NCBI GenBank assembly: GCA_035535195.1
Contig: DATLQK010000068.1
Span: forward strand, 1 to 43,978
Origin: JACDAN01 sp035535195
GTDB lineage: Bacteria > Actinomycetota > Thermoleophilia > Gaiellales > Gaiellaceae
Direction: 5' to 3'
Length of the DNA stretch: 43,978 bases
In this document: positions 22,718 through 30,352 of the stretch, one piece after another
How the letters are laid out: every line of letters begins with the position of its first letter
Numbering within the stretch: position 1 is the first letter of the stretch
Made by a program: the position numbers and the translations under genes
Notes under the pieces: generated by a model
Database searches by the model: none
Told to the model about the DNA's origin: nothing
The model's input: only the letters and a program-made list of their open reading frames with translations

Positions 22718-24076
22718 ATGATCGCGTTCGCAGCGCTCTTCGGGGCGCTTGCCGTGCAGGAGTACCGCGCGTTCGAGACAGGCCGCTTCGACCTCGGGAA
22801 CATGGTCCAGGCCGTCTGGTCGACGGCGCACGGGCGGCCGCTCGAGATCACCGAGCTGGGCGGCGGCCAGATCTCGCGTCTGGGCGCGCATGTCGACCCG
22901 TTGCTCGTGCTCTTCGCGCCGCTGTGGTGGGTGTGGCCGAGCCCGGCAATGCTTTTGGTCGTCCAGGCGGTCGGCCTAGCGCTCGGCGCGCTGCCCGTCT
23001 TCTGGCTCGCTCGAAAGCACCTTCGTTCGGAGCGCCTCGGCGTCGTGTTTGCGCTCGTCTACCTGCTCTACGCACCGCTGCAATGGCTCCCGCTCGACGA
23101 GTTCCACCCGGTTGCGCTCGCCTGTCCGCTGCTCCTGTACGCGCTCTGGTACCTCGACGAGGACCGCCTCGTCGCGGCGCTGCCCTTCCTCGGGCTCGCC
23201 TGCCTGACGAAGGAGGAGGTGCCACTCGTGGTCGCCGGGCTCGGTGTCTGGTACGCCCTGCGCAAAGGGCGCGGAAGAGAGGGGGCCGCGATTGCGCTCG
23301 CGGGGGTGGCCCTGACGGCCGTCTACCTCCTCGTCGTGATGCCGCACTACCGGAGCGGTGACACACCGGAGTTCTACGACCGCTACGGCGCCGTCGGCGG
23401 CTCGCCCGGGGGTCTCGTGAAGACGCTCGTAACCGACCCGCTCACGGTGATCCGGGCCGCGACCGAAGAACGTGACCTCACGTACCTCCTCCAGCTCGGG
23501 CTGCCGCTTGCCTTCGCGTTCCTCGCTGCGCCGCTCGTGCTGATCCCGGCGCTGCCCGAACTGGCCGCCAACCTGCTCTCGGAAACGGGGACGCAAACGT
23601 CGATCGAGTTCCACTACACGGCCCCGATCATCCCGTTCCTCGTCGCCGGTGCGATCTTCGCTTCCGAACGCCGGCGCCGGCTCGTGCCGGTCGTCCTGGC
23701 AGCAGCCGTCGTGGGCGCCGTCGTGCTCGGGCCGCCCTGGTCGGGTGAGCTGGCGCCGAAGCGGGTCTCCGCACACGACCGCGTCGCGGACCGCGCGGTG
23801 GCGCTGATCCCCGACGACGCAGCCGTCACGAGCACGAACGGCCTCGGCTCAAAGCTCTCCGCCCGGCGCCGCGTCTTCAGCTGGCCGGTCGTCCGCGAGG
23901 CCGACTGGGTCGCGGTCGACCTGAAGCGCGCGTCCTACCTCGACCGGAGGTCGTCGGCTTCGACGGCGGCGATCCCGCTAGCGCGGCTGCTCCGGAGCGG
24001 CGGCTGGTCGACGGCGCTGGAGGAGGACGGGATCGTGGTCCTGAGGCGGAGGACGGCGACGACGAGGATGCCGTAG
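22718..24076 (+). CDS. DUF2079 multi-helix membrane protein
   Basis: About 452 residues with some 10 hydrophobic helices. It has the DUF2079 hallmark stretches ALAVQEYRAFETGRFDLGNM near the N-terminus, VWSTAHGRPLEIT, LGAHVDPLLVLFAPLW, LDEFHPVALACPLLLYALW and CLTKEEVPLVV, then a soluble tail ending GIVVLRRRT. The family is uncharacterised; the topology resembles lipid-linked sugar transferases (GT-C-like), which is inference. The ATG used is 25 nt after the methyltransferase stop. An ATG at 22538 would add 60 low-complexity residues overlapping that gene and is less likely. The last 142 bp are also read on the other strand. Confidence 0.82.
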   Translation: MIAFAALFGALAVQEYRAFETGRFDLGNMVQAVWSTAHGRPLEITELGGGQISRLGAHVDPLLVLFAPLWWVWPSPAMLLVVQAVGLALGALPVFWLARKHLRSERLGVVFALVYLLYAPLQWLPLDEFHPVALACPLLLYALWYLDEDRLVAALPFLGLACLTKEEVPLVVAGLGVWYALRKGRGREGAAIALAGVALTAVYLLVVMPHYRSGDTPEFYDRYGAVGGSPGGLVKTLVTDPLTVIRAATEERDLTYLLQLGLPLAFAFLAAPLVLIPALPELAANLLSETGTQTSIEFHYTAPIIPFLVAGAIFASERRRRLVPVVLAAAVVGAVVLGPPWSGELAPKRVSAHDRVADRAVALIPDDAAVTSTNGLGSKLSARRRVFSWPVVREADWVAVDLKRASYLDRRSSASTAAIPLARLLRSGGWSTALEEDGIVVLRRRTATTRMP

Positions 24077-25149
24077 AGGGCGACCAGCAGCAGGTCGCGC
24101 GCCACCACCAGCCAGGCGAGGTTTTCAAGCGCGAAGAGCTCGCGGTAATGGAAGAACCAGAGCTGTCCGAGCACGAAGGCTCCGGCAAGGACGGCCGCGG
24201 CGGCCAGGCCAGCCGGCGGCGCGACGAGGACGACGAGGGGAAGCAGCCAGAGCAGATACTGCGGCGAGACGAAGCGTGCAAACGCGACGAACGCGGCAAG
24301 CGTCGCAGCAGCCGCCGCGACGAGCCTCTCGCCGCCGCGGTCCCCGCGGGCGAAGAGCCAGGCGACGAAGGCGACCGCCAGCACCTGGAGCACGGTCATC
24401 GCCACGGCGACACCGTCCGCCACGGCGCCGCCGAGGTCACGCGAAAGCGCCGCGGTGGATCCGGAGACGACCTCCGTGTCGTAGAGCCCGAGCTTGTCCG
24501 CGGCGACGAGCAGTGCCCCGCCGAAACTCTCGAGCTGCAGGGCCCGCTGCGCCTGCGCGTCGAGGCTGTCCCACAGACCGTCCCACCCGAGCAGTGCGAA
24601 CGGCCCCACGACAACGAGAATGACGCCCGCGAAGGCGGCAAGTGGTCGGCCGAGCCCCCGGCGCCAGGCTACGAGGCAGAACACCGGCAGCAGCGCGACC
24701 GGGTAGACCTTCGCCGTCACCGCGAGCCCGAGCAGCGCGAAACCGAGCGTCGGCCTCCCGTAGAGAAGCGCGCCCACTGCTGCGGCGACGAGGAGCGCGG
24801 GCCAGAGGTCGTAGGTGTTCAGCGAGACCGGCCCGATCGCCAGCGGGCTCAACGCCAGCGTGCCGAGTGCGCCGTACAACCGGCGCGTTCCTGCGCCGAG
24901 CCGGGCGAGGATCGACGCGGCGACGAAGAGCATCGCTACGCCGAGCAGCGCCATCAGGACCTTGAACGCGTGGCGGTACCAGTCGTCCGGCAGGAACGCC
25001 GGCGGCAGGAACACCGCGAACGCTCCGGGCGGGTACTCCACGAAGACGTCCCGGTACGGGATGCGCCCGTCGAGAAAGCCGTGCGCGTAGTCGCCGTAGA
25101 GCCCGACGTCGCGGTACTCGCGCTCGCGGAAGAGGCCACCCGGCGGCAC
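23935..25149 (-). CDS. GT87 (DUF2029) membrane mannosyltransferase-like protein
   Basis: A GT-C-like membrane protein of about 404 residues. The first loop carries YGDYAHGFLDGRIPYRDV followed by EYPPGAF, the usual catalytic-side motif of polyprenyl-phosphate-dependent mannosyltransferases of the PimE type. Further signs are LSPLAIGPVSLNTYDLWPAL, LAVTAKVYPVALLPVF and RFVSPQYLLWLLPL. The GTG used leaves no first helix, yet the frame just upstream encodes a hydrophobic stretch (ALVTPVYLLAAAV) with no ATG, GTG or TTG. The true start may be non-standard, or the sequence may hold an error. The Ser-rich last 40 residues are antisense to the end of the DUF2079 gene. Confidence 0.75.
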   Translation of the reverse strand: MPPGGLFREREYRDVGLYGDYAHGFLDGRIPYRDVFVEYPPGAFAVFLPPAFLPDDWYRHAFKVLMALLGVAMLFVAASILARLGAGTRRLYGALGTLALSPLAIGPVSLNTYDLWPALLVAAAVGALLYGRPTLGFALLGLAVTAKVYPVALLPVFCLVAWRRGLGRPLAAFAGVILVVVGPFALLGWDGLWDSLDAQAQRALQLESFGGALLVAADKLGLYDTEVVSGSTAALSRDLGGAVADGVAVAMTVLQVLAVAFVAWLFARGDRGGERLVAAAAATLAAFVAFARFVSPQYLLWLLPLVVLVAPPAGLAAAAVLAGAFVLGQLWFFHYRELFALENLAWLVVARDLLLVALYGILVVAVLRLRTTIPSSSSAVDQPPLRSSRASGIAAVEADDLRSR

Positions 25150-25219
25150 GGCCGCAGCCAGCAGGTAGACGGGCGTTACGAGCGCGGCAGCCCGGAGCGC
25201 CGCCCGGAGCTCAGAACGG

Positions 25220-27277
25220 CTACCCGTCGCCGGAGCTCGGCGAGTAGTACGAGTTGCCGTACTCGTTCGCGTACTGCGCCTTCTCGAACGGCCGCCACTC
25301 GGGCCCGAAATGCGGCCGCGGGAACTCGACCGGCGCCGTGCCGCCGATCGAGGAGCGCATGAAGAGGTTCCAGATCGTCGCGGGGAACGTTCCGCCGGCG
25401 ACCGAGATCCCGTGAACGTTCTCCATCGGGATCAGCGCCTGCGGGTATCCGACCCACACGGTCGTCGAGAGCGTCGGCGTATAGCCGCAGAACCAGGCGT
25501 CTGTATGGTCGTCCGTCGTCCCCGTCTTGCCTGCGGCCGGCCGGTAGAAGCTGACGCTCGCCCCGACCCCGGTCCCCGACGTGTAGTTGTCGTGGAGGAT
25601 CTTCGTGACCTCGTCCGCCACCCAGTCGGGGATCACCCGGTGCCGGCGCGCCTGTCCCCAGCCGGCGTCCGTGTCGGTCGTCCCGTCGGGCAGCACGACC
25701 TTCCGGATCGCCATCGGCTCGGAGTAGATCCCGCCGGCAGCAAGGGTCGCGTATGCGGACGCCATGTCGAGCGGCGACACGCCTGCGGAGCCAAGACCGA
25801 GCGACGGGACGTACACGCCCTCCTTGGTCTTCAGATTCGACCGGACGCCCAGCCGGTACGCCATCTCCGCGACCTTATCCGGGCCGAGGTCGAGCGTCAG
25901 CTGCGCGAAGACCGTGTTGTCCGAGGAGAGCGTCGCTTGGTGGATCGAGACCGAGCCGAGGTAGCTGTGGTCGTAGGTCTGGACCTCCCAAGGCTCGCTC
26001 AGCGGATCCGGTTGGTAGAAAAAGGGCTTGGAGACGTAGTACGTGCTGTCGGGGTCGACGCCCTGGTTGATCGCGGCCGCCAGGACGAACGTCTTGAACG
26101 TCGAGCCCGCCTGGCGGCGCGCCTGCGACGCGAGGTTGAACTGGTTGCGGCGCTTCGCCGGCGTCACGGCCGTCATCGCGCGGATCGCGCCGTTCCCCGG
26201 GTTGATCGAGACGATCGCGGCCGCGGGATCCTGGCGGTAGGGGAGGGTGCGAAGCACGGCATTTCGTGCGTTCTGCTGAAAACGGCGGTCGACGGTCGTG
26301 TAGACGCGCAGGCCGCCGGAGCGGACCGTGTTCGCGCCGTACTGCGTGATCAGCTGCTCACGGACGTAGCTGAAGAAGTACGGCTCGCGGATGCGGGTAT
26401 AGATCCGGCCGGGCTTCAGGTGCAGCTGACGGTCCCCGACCGCCGCGCGGTACTGGCGCGGCGTGATGTCGCCGTTCCCAAGCATCGCCTGGAGCACCTG
26501 GTTCCGCCGTCGTAAGGCCGCCGACGGCTTGTTCAGCGGGTCGTAGACCGACGGCGCCTGCGTCAGGCCGGCCAGGAGTGCCGCTTGGCCGAGAGTGAGC
26601 TTCCAGACCGGCTTCGAGAAGTACGTCTGCGCGGCGGCCTGGACACCGTACGCGTGGTTCCCGTAGTAGACGGTGTTGAGGTAGCTCTCGAGGATCCACG
26701 ATTTCGAGCGCCGGTTGTTCAGCCGCACGGCCAGGCAAGCCTCGATCAGCTTCCGCTCGAACGTGACCTCACGGCTGATGTAGAGGTTCCGGACGAGCTG
26801 CTGCGTGATCGTCGAGCCACCCTCGACCACGCGGCCGGCCTGGACGTCGGCGGCCAGCGCACGCGCGATGCCCTCCAGGTCGATGCCGCTGTGCTCGTAG
26901 AACCGCCGGTCCTCGATCGCCACCGTCGAGAGGCGCATCCACTTGCTGATTCGGTTCAGCGGGACGGGCTGGCGGTTCTTCTCCGCGGGGATAGAGCCGA
27001 GCAGCGAGCCGTCGGCCGCGTAGACAAACGAGTTCTGGCCGATCTCGACGGGGCGGAGGCGGTCGAGATCACAGCGCGGCGCGACCGTGGCTGCCCCGGT
27101 GATCCCACCGGCGGCGACGAGCGCGAGGATGATGATCGCAAGCGTGGCGAGGATCGCCAGCTTCTTCCGATGCCTCACGCGGGACCGCCGGCGGTTCCGC
27201 CGGGTGCGGCGACGGTAGAGCTCCTCGTCGAACTCGCGGTCAGCGCGGCGCCGACGGCGTCGATCGTGCGGGCTCAT
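25220..27277 (-). CDS. Class A penicillin-binding protein (PBP1A type)
   Basis: This 685-residue bifunctional peptidoglycan synthase has a very basic cytoplasmic N-terminus (Arg-rich, 1-39) and a signal anchor (about 40-60). The GT51 domain has catalytic Glu 122 in IEDRRFYEHSG and the GGSTITQQLVRN motif (about 153-164). The transpeptidase domain (about 350-640) carries S392TFK, S452DN and K584TG. It polymerises lipid II and cross-links strands outside the membrane. The ATG overlaps the mscS stop as ATGA, pairing wall synthesis with an osmotic valve. Confidence 0.95.
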   Translation of the reverse strand: MSPHDRRRRRRADREFDEELYRRRTRRNRRRSRVRHRKKLAILATLAIIILALVAAGGITGAATVAPRCDLDRLRPVEIGQNSFVYAADGSLLGSIPAEKNRQPVPLNRISKWMRLSTVAIEDRRFYEHSGIDLEGIARALAADVQAGRVVEGGSTITQQLVRNLYISREVTFERKLIEACLAVRLNNRRSKSWILESYLNTVYYGNHAYGVQAAAQTYFSKPVWKLTLGQAALLAGLTQAPSVYDPLNKPSAALRRRNQVLQAMLGNGDITPRQYRAAVGDRQLHLKPGRIYTRIREPYFFSYVREQLITQYGANTVRSGGLRVYTTVDRRFQQNARNAVLRTLPYRQDPAAAIVSINPGNGAIRAMTAVTPAKRRNQFNLASQARRQAGSTFKTFVLAAAINQGVDPDSTYYVSKPFFYQPDPLSEPWEVQTYDHSYLGSVSIHQATLSSDNTVFAQLTLDLGPDKVAEMAYRLGVRSNLKTKEGVYVPSLGLGSAGVSPLDMASAYATLAAGGIYSEPMAIRKVVLPDGTTDTDAGWGQARRHRVIPDWVADEVTKILHDNYTSGTGVGASVSFYRPAAGKTGTTDDHTDAWFCGYTPTLSTTVWVGYPQALIPMENVHGISVAGGTFPATIWNLFMRSSIGGTAPVEFPRPHFGPEWRPFEKAQYANEYGNSYYSPSSGDG

Positions 27278-27996
27278 GCTGCTTCGTAGACGCCCGCCTC
27301 GCGCAGCGCGTGCTGCACGCGCAGGCGGAGCTCGCTCTCCAGCCGCCGCGCTGAAGCCTCGTCATCGGCCCAGGCGCGAAGCGTCACGACAGCGTCCCCG
27401 TCGAGACTCGTGACGAGCAGCTCGGTGGGGTCTGCCTTCTCGCGCAAGAGGTCGATCACGGCCTGTAGATCCTTGTCTCGTGGGACGGGCACCGTGATCT
27501 CGGCCAGCCGCTCCGGACTCACGATCGTCGCGTTCTTGATGGTATCGGCAACCAGGCGGTCGTTCGGCACCACGAGCCGGCTCCGGTCGTCCTGACGGAT
27601 CCGCGTGTAGACAAGGCCGATCTCCTCAACCACACCCTCTCCTTCGTCAATCGTGACGCGGTCCCCGAGCCTGATCGGCTGGCTCAGTCCGATCATCACC
27701 CCGGCGACGAAGTTCGCGAGCGTCCGCTGGGCCGCCAGGCCGATGACGAGACCGAGGACCGCCGACGACGCAAGGAGGCCGGTGGCGACGGCGCGAACCT
27801 GCGGAATGATCAGCAAGGCCGAGAGGACGCCGACGAAGATGATCGCGCCCATCAGGCTCCGCCGGAGCACGCGGTAGCGCGTCTCCGACTGCGGCGGAAG
27901 CTGCCGCCGCGCCATCCGCATGTCCACGAGCTTCGCGAGCACCGCAGCTCCGACGATGACGGCGCAGACGACGATTAGCCGTCCCCAAGGATCCAC
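27274..27996 (-). CDS. mscS: MscS-family mechanosensitive channel
   Basis: A 240-residue small-conductance channel with three helices. The pore helix TM3 is recognisable as VLGLVIGLAAQRTLANFVAG, leading into IGLSQPIRLGDRVTIDEGEG, the conserved beta-domain entry, then EEIGLVYTRIRQDDRSRLVVPND. It releases solutes on hypo-osmotic shock. It lacks long N-terminal helices, so it is of the basic MscS architecture. It is translationally coupled to the downstream penicillin-binding protein. Confidence 0.93.
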   Translation of the reverse strand: MDPWGRLIVVCAVIVGAAVLAKLVDMRMARRQLPPQSETRYRVLRRSLMGAIIFVGVLSALLIIPQVRAVATGLLASSAVLGLVIGLAAQRTLANFVAGVMIGLSQPIRLGDRVTIDEGEGVVEEIGLVYTRIRQDDRSRLVVPNDRLVADTIKNATIVSPERLAEITVPVPRDKDLQAVIDLLREKADPTELLVTSLDGDAVVTLRAWADDEASARRLESELRLRVQHALREAGVYEAA

Positions 27997-28032
27997 GGCC
28001 GCCTATTCGACGTCGTCGAGCGGTTTCCGGCC

Positions 28033-28060
28033 CCAAGGCATCGCTTGCGATGCCGCTTGG
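28033..28060. terminator. Stable stem-loop between DUF2203 and mscS
   Basis: Outer arms CCAAG and CTTGG and inner arms GCATCG and CGATGC close a CTTG loop, with a two-base bulge. There is no T-run. It separates the DUF2203 gene from mscS on the minus strand and may terminate or attenuate. Its inner core (CATCGC..GCGATG) resembles hairpin 1 of the tRNA-Phe trailer. Confidence 0.45.
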
Positions 28061-28078
28061 AGGCGTCGCCGGGCCAGC

Positions 28079-28501
28079 CTACAACTCAAGGTCGCTCAGA
28101 GGCTTGCGCCCGGCGAACCCTTCTTCGAGGCCGTGCCAGAACTGGATTGTGTCCTCGCCCAGCTGCCAGCAGAGGAGGATCTCCTCTCCCTCGCGAAGGG
28201 CCGGGAAGTCGAGCAGCCCTCGGTCGAGGTCCTTGACCAAGACGCCCTCGGACTGGATCCGCTCCACGATCCGGGCGAGGTCCGTCGCCGCCTGCTCGAG
28301 CTCCTCGTCCGCCTCGGCAAAATCGGACGGCGTCAGGTCGCCGCCGTTCGTAACGACCTGCGCGCCGAGCGAGGCCCGGCGCTCCTGCGCCGTGACGAGC
28401 GCCTGCCGGCGCTCGACCATCTCCTCGGCGAGCGGGCGGAGCTCGTCCAGCGCCGCGTTCGCCTCCTCGGGCGTGAAGTACCGTGGCGCCATCCGCCCCA
28501 T
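28079..28501 (-). CDS. DUF2203 family protein
   Basis: A 140-residue, mostly helical acidic protein. The DUF2203 pattern is clear: RYFTPEEANAALDELRPL at the start, a coiled-coil middle (EADEELEQAATDLARIVERI), then VKDLDRGLLDFPAL and the C-terminal ILLCWQLGEDTIQFWHGLEE. Function is unknown. AGAGGG lies 6 nt before the chosen ATG; a second ATG is three codons in. Its 5' end overlaps or abuts the divergent mannosyltransferase gene, so its promoter must lie inside that gene. Confidence 0.85.
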   Translation of the reverse strand: MGRMAPRYFTPEEANAALDELRPLAEEMVERRQALVTAQERRASLGAQVVTNGGDLTPSDFAEADEELEQAATDLARIVERIQSEGVLVKDLDRGLLDFPALREGEEILLCWQLGEDTIQFWHGLEEGFAGRKPLSDLEL

Positions 28502-29672
28502 TGTCACCCTCTTCCTCTGGAGCCGTGCGGCGATCTGGGCCGGTGTCGTCTTCGCCTTCCTCGTCTTCGAGCCGAACCGGCATCCGCTAGCCGAGCGCTG
28601 GGACCGGCTGGAGGTGACACGGGACCTCGGTGTGCTCGTCGACGTCTGGGCCCGGTGGGACAGCGTCTGGTTCCTGCGCATCGCCGAGCACGGCTACGGC
28701 GCGGTCGAGCAGACGGCCGCGGCCTTCTACCCGCTCTACCCGCTGCTGATCGGAGTGCTCGGGCGGGTCTTCTTCGGCCACTACGTCCTCGCCGGCGTCC
28801 TGATCTCGCTCGCCGCCACCCTCGGCTCCTTCGTGCTGCTCTACCGGCTCGCACTCCCCCGGCTCGGCGTGGAGGGCGCGCGCCGGGCGGTGCTCTATCT
28901 CGCGGTGTTTCCCTTCGCCGTGTTCCTCGGCGGGGTCTACAGCGAGTCCCTCTTTCTGCTCCTCGTCCTCGCGAGCTTCGTGCTTGCCGAGCGCGGCCGG
29001 TTCCTCGAGGCCGGTGTGGCCGCCGGGCTTGCCTGGCTGACGCGGCCGCTCGGGATCGCCCTGCTTCCGGCGCTGGCGCTGATCGCCTGGCGTGCGCCCC
29101 GTCGCGCGCAGGCGCTGCTCCGCCTGGCGGCTGCGCCGGCGCTGTTCGCGCTCTATCCGCTCTACCTCTGGTGGAAGCTCGACGACCCGTTCCTCTTCCT
29201 CCGCGCCGAGGACGTCTGGAGCAGGCACGTCTCCTGGGCCGGGCCGCTCGGCGGGCTCTGGGACGGCCTTCGCGCCGGCTGGGCCGGGGTCCGGCAACTG
29301 GCGAGCGGCTCCGACGCGACGCGCTACTGGAGCGCGGTCACGGACACCGACCCCGACCGCGTGGCCGCCGTGAACCTCGAGCAGCTGGCCTTCCTCGTGC
29401 TCTTCGTCGTGCTGACGGTAGAGGCCTGGCGCCGCTTCGGCGCCCCGTACGGCCTCTTCGCCGCGCTCAGCCTCGCCATTCCACTCGCGACGCCGAGCGA
29501 GCGATGGCCGCTGCTTTCGATGCCGCGCTTCGGCCTCGTGATCTTCCCCTTCTTCCTCGTGCTGGCCGCGTGGGGTGCGCACCCCCGGGTGCACACGCCG
29601 CTGCTAGTGGTGAGTGCGATGTTCCTCGGAATCGTTTGCGTTCAGTGGGCCCTCTGGCAATGGGTGGCATGA
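28473..29672 (+). CDS. PIG-V-like membrane mannosyltransferase
   Basis: About 399 residues with 9 or 10 helices. The first lumenal loop has the PIG-V-like VDVWARWDSVWFLRIAEHGY, and further on come AAAFYPLYPLLIG, VYSESLFLLLVLASF and GLAWLTRPLGIALLPAL. Such enzymes use a lipid-linked mannose to extend glycolipids. The start is uncertain: the only in-frame standard codon near the conserved N-terminus is this GTG, which overlaps the divergent DUF2203 gene by 29 nt. An ATT at 28500 would begin just before LFLWSRAAIWAG. It is coupled to the next gene by an ATGA overlap. Confidence 0.8.
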   Translation: MKYRGAIRPIVTLFLWSRAAIWAGVVFAFLVFEPNRHPLAERWDRLEVTRDLGVLVDVWARWDSVWFLRIAEHGYGAVEQTAAAFYPLYPLLIGVLGRVFFGHYVLAGVLISLAATLGSFVLLYRLALPRLGVEGARRAVLYLAVFPFAVFLGGVYSESLFLLLVLASFVLAERGRFLEAGVAAGLAWLTRPLGIALLPALALIAWRAPRRAQALLRLAAAPALFALYPLYLWWKLDDPFLFLRAEDVWSRHVSWAGPLGGLWDGLRAGWAGVRQLASGSDATRYWSAVTDTDPDRVAAVNLEQLAFLVLFVVLTVEAWRRFGAPYGLFAALSLAIPLATPSERWPLLSMPRFGLVIFPFFLVLAAWGAHPRVHTPLLVVSAMFLGIVCVQWALWQWVA

Positions 29673-30352
29673 GCGCCGCCGAGAGCCGTCCGAACATGCA
29701 GCGGCGGCTGGTCGGCTGGTGGGTGCTGATCGGCGCCCTCACGCTGCTCAACTTCAGCGCCCGCTTCAGCGAGGAGGACTCGTCGTCGAAGACCGACAAC
29801 GTTCTCTACCGCTACGACGCCGCCGTCTTCGGTTTCCTCTTCTACGCGCTGATCCTCGGGGTCGTGCTGGTGCTGGCGTCAGGGTTCGACTCGCGCGAGG
29901 CGCTCGGCCTGCGACGGCCGCGTTCCTGGGGGTCGGCGGTCGGCATCGCCCTCGGGTCGTTCGTCGCGCTGCTGATCGTCGCCGCCGCGCTCGAGCCGGT
30001 CTTCGGCGCCGGCAAGGCGCAAGGCCTGGACCCGACCGGCTGGATCCCGGAAAAGGCGCCGGCGCTCGTCCTCAATGCGCTCGTCGTCGCAGTGTTCGGC
30101 CCGATCGTCGAGGAGCTTCTCTTCCGCGGCGTCGGCTTCTTCCTCCTCAGCCCGTTCGGCCAGCCCGCCGCGATCGTGATCACGGCGATCTCGTTCTCAC
30201 TCACCCACGGGCTCGCCCAGGGCATTCCGATCTTCTTCATCATCGGCGTCGGCCTCGCGCTGCTCCGCGCGCGGACGGGGAGCATCTACCCCGCGATGAT
30301 CCTGCACATCTGCTTCAACGGCTTCGGCGTGATCACCGGCGTCTTCACCTAG
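29669..30352 (+). CDS. CPBP family intramembrane metalloprotease
   Basis: A 227-residue membrane protein with about six helices and the CAAX-protease/bacteriocin-processing (Abi) signature: the Glu pair and Arg in VEELLFRGVGFFLL (motif 1), the His in FSLTHGLAQG (motif 2), and a final HICFNGFG (motif 3). These are the expected metal-binding and catalytic residues, so it is probably active. Substrates of such bacterial enzymes are rarely known. The ATG overlaps the mannosyltransferase stop; an ATG three codons upstream is also possible. It converges with the ATPase gene, sharing 4 nt. Confidence 0.9.
   Translation: MSAAESRPNMQRRLVGWWVLIGALTLLNFSARFSEEDSSSKTDNVLYRYDAAVFGFLFYALILGVVLVLASGFDSREALGLRRPRSWGSAVGIALGSFVALLIVAAALEPVFGAGKAQGLDPTGWIPEKAPALVLNALVVAVFGPIVEELLFRGVGFFLLSPFGQPAAIVITAISFSLTHGLAQGIPIFFIIGVGLALLRARTGSIYPAMILHICFNGFGVITGVFT

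Noticed and set aside
24148..25362. Long plus-strand Arg/Glu-rich frame over GT87
   Set aside because: It is antisense to a protein with clear GT87 motifs and helices; charge-rich composition is a shadow of hydrophobic codons.
27920..30352. 810-residue plus-strand frame ending in the CPBP protease
   Set aside because: Most of it is a wrong frame of the mannosyltransferase; the ATGA overlap defines a 227-residue CPBP protein.
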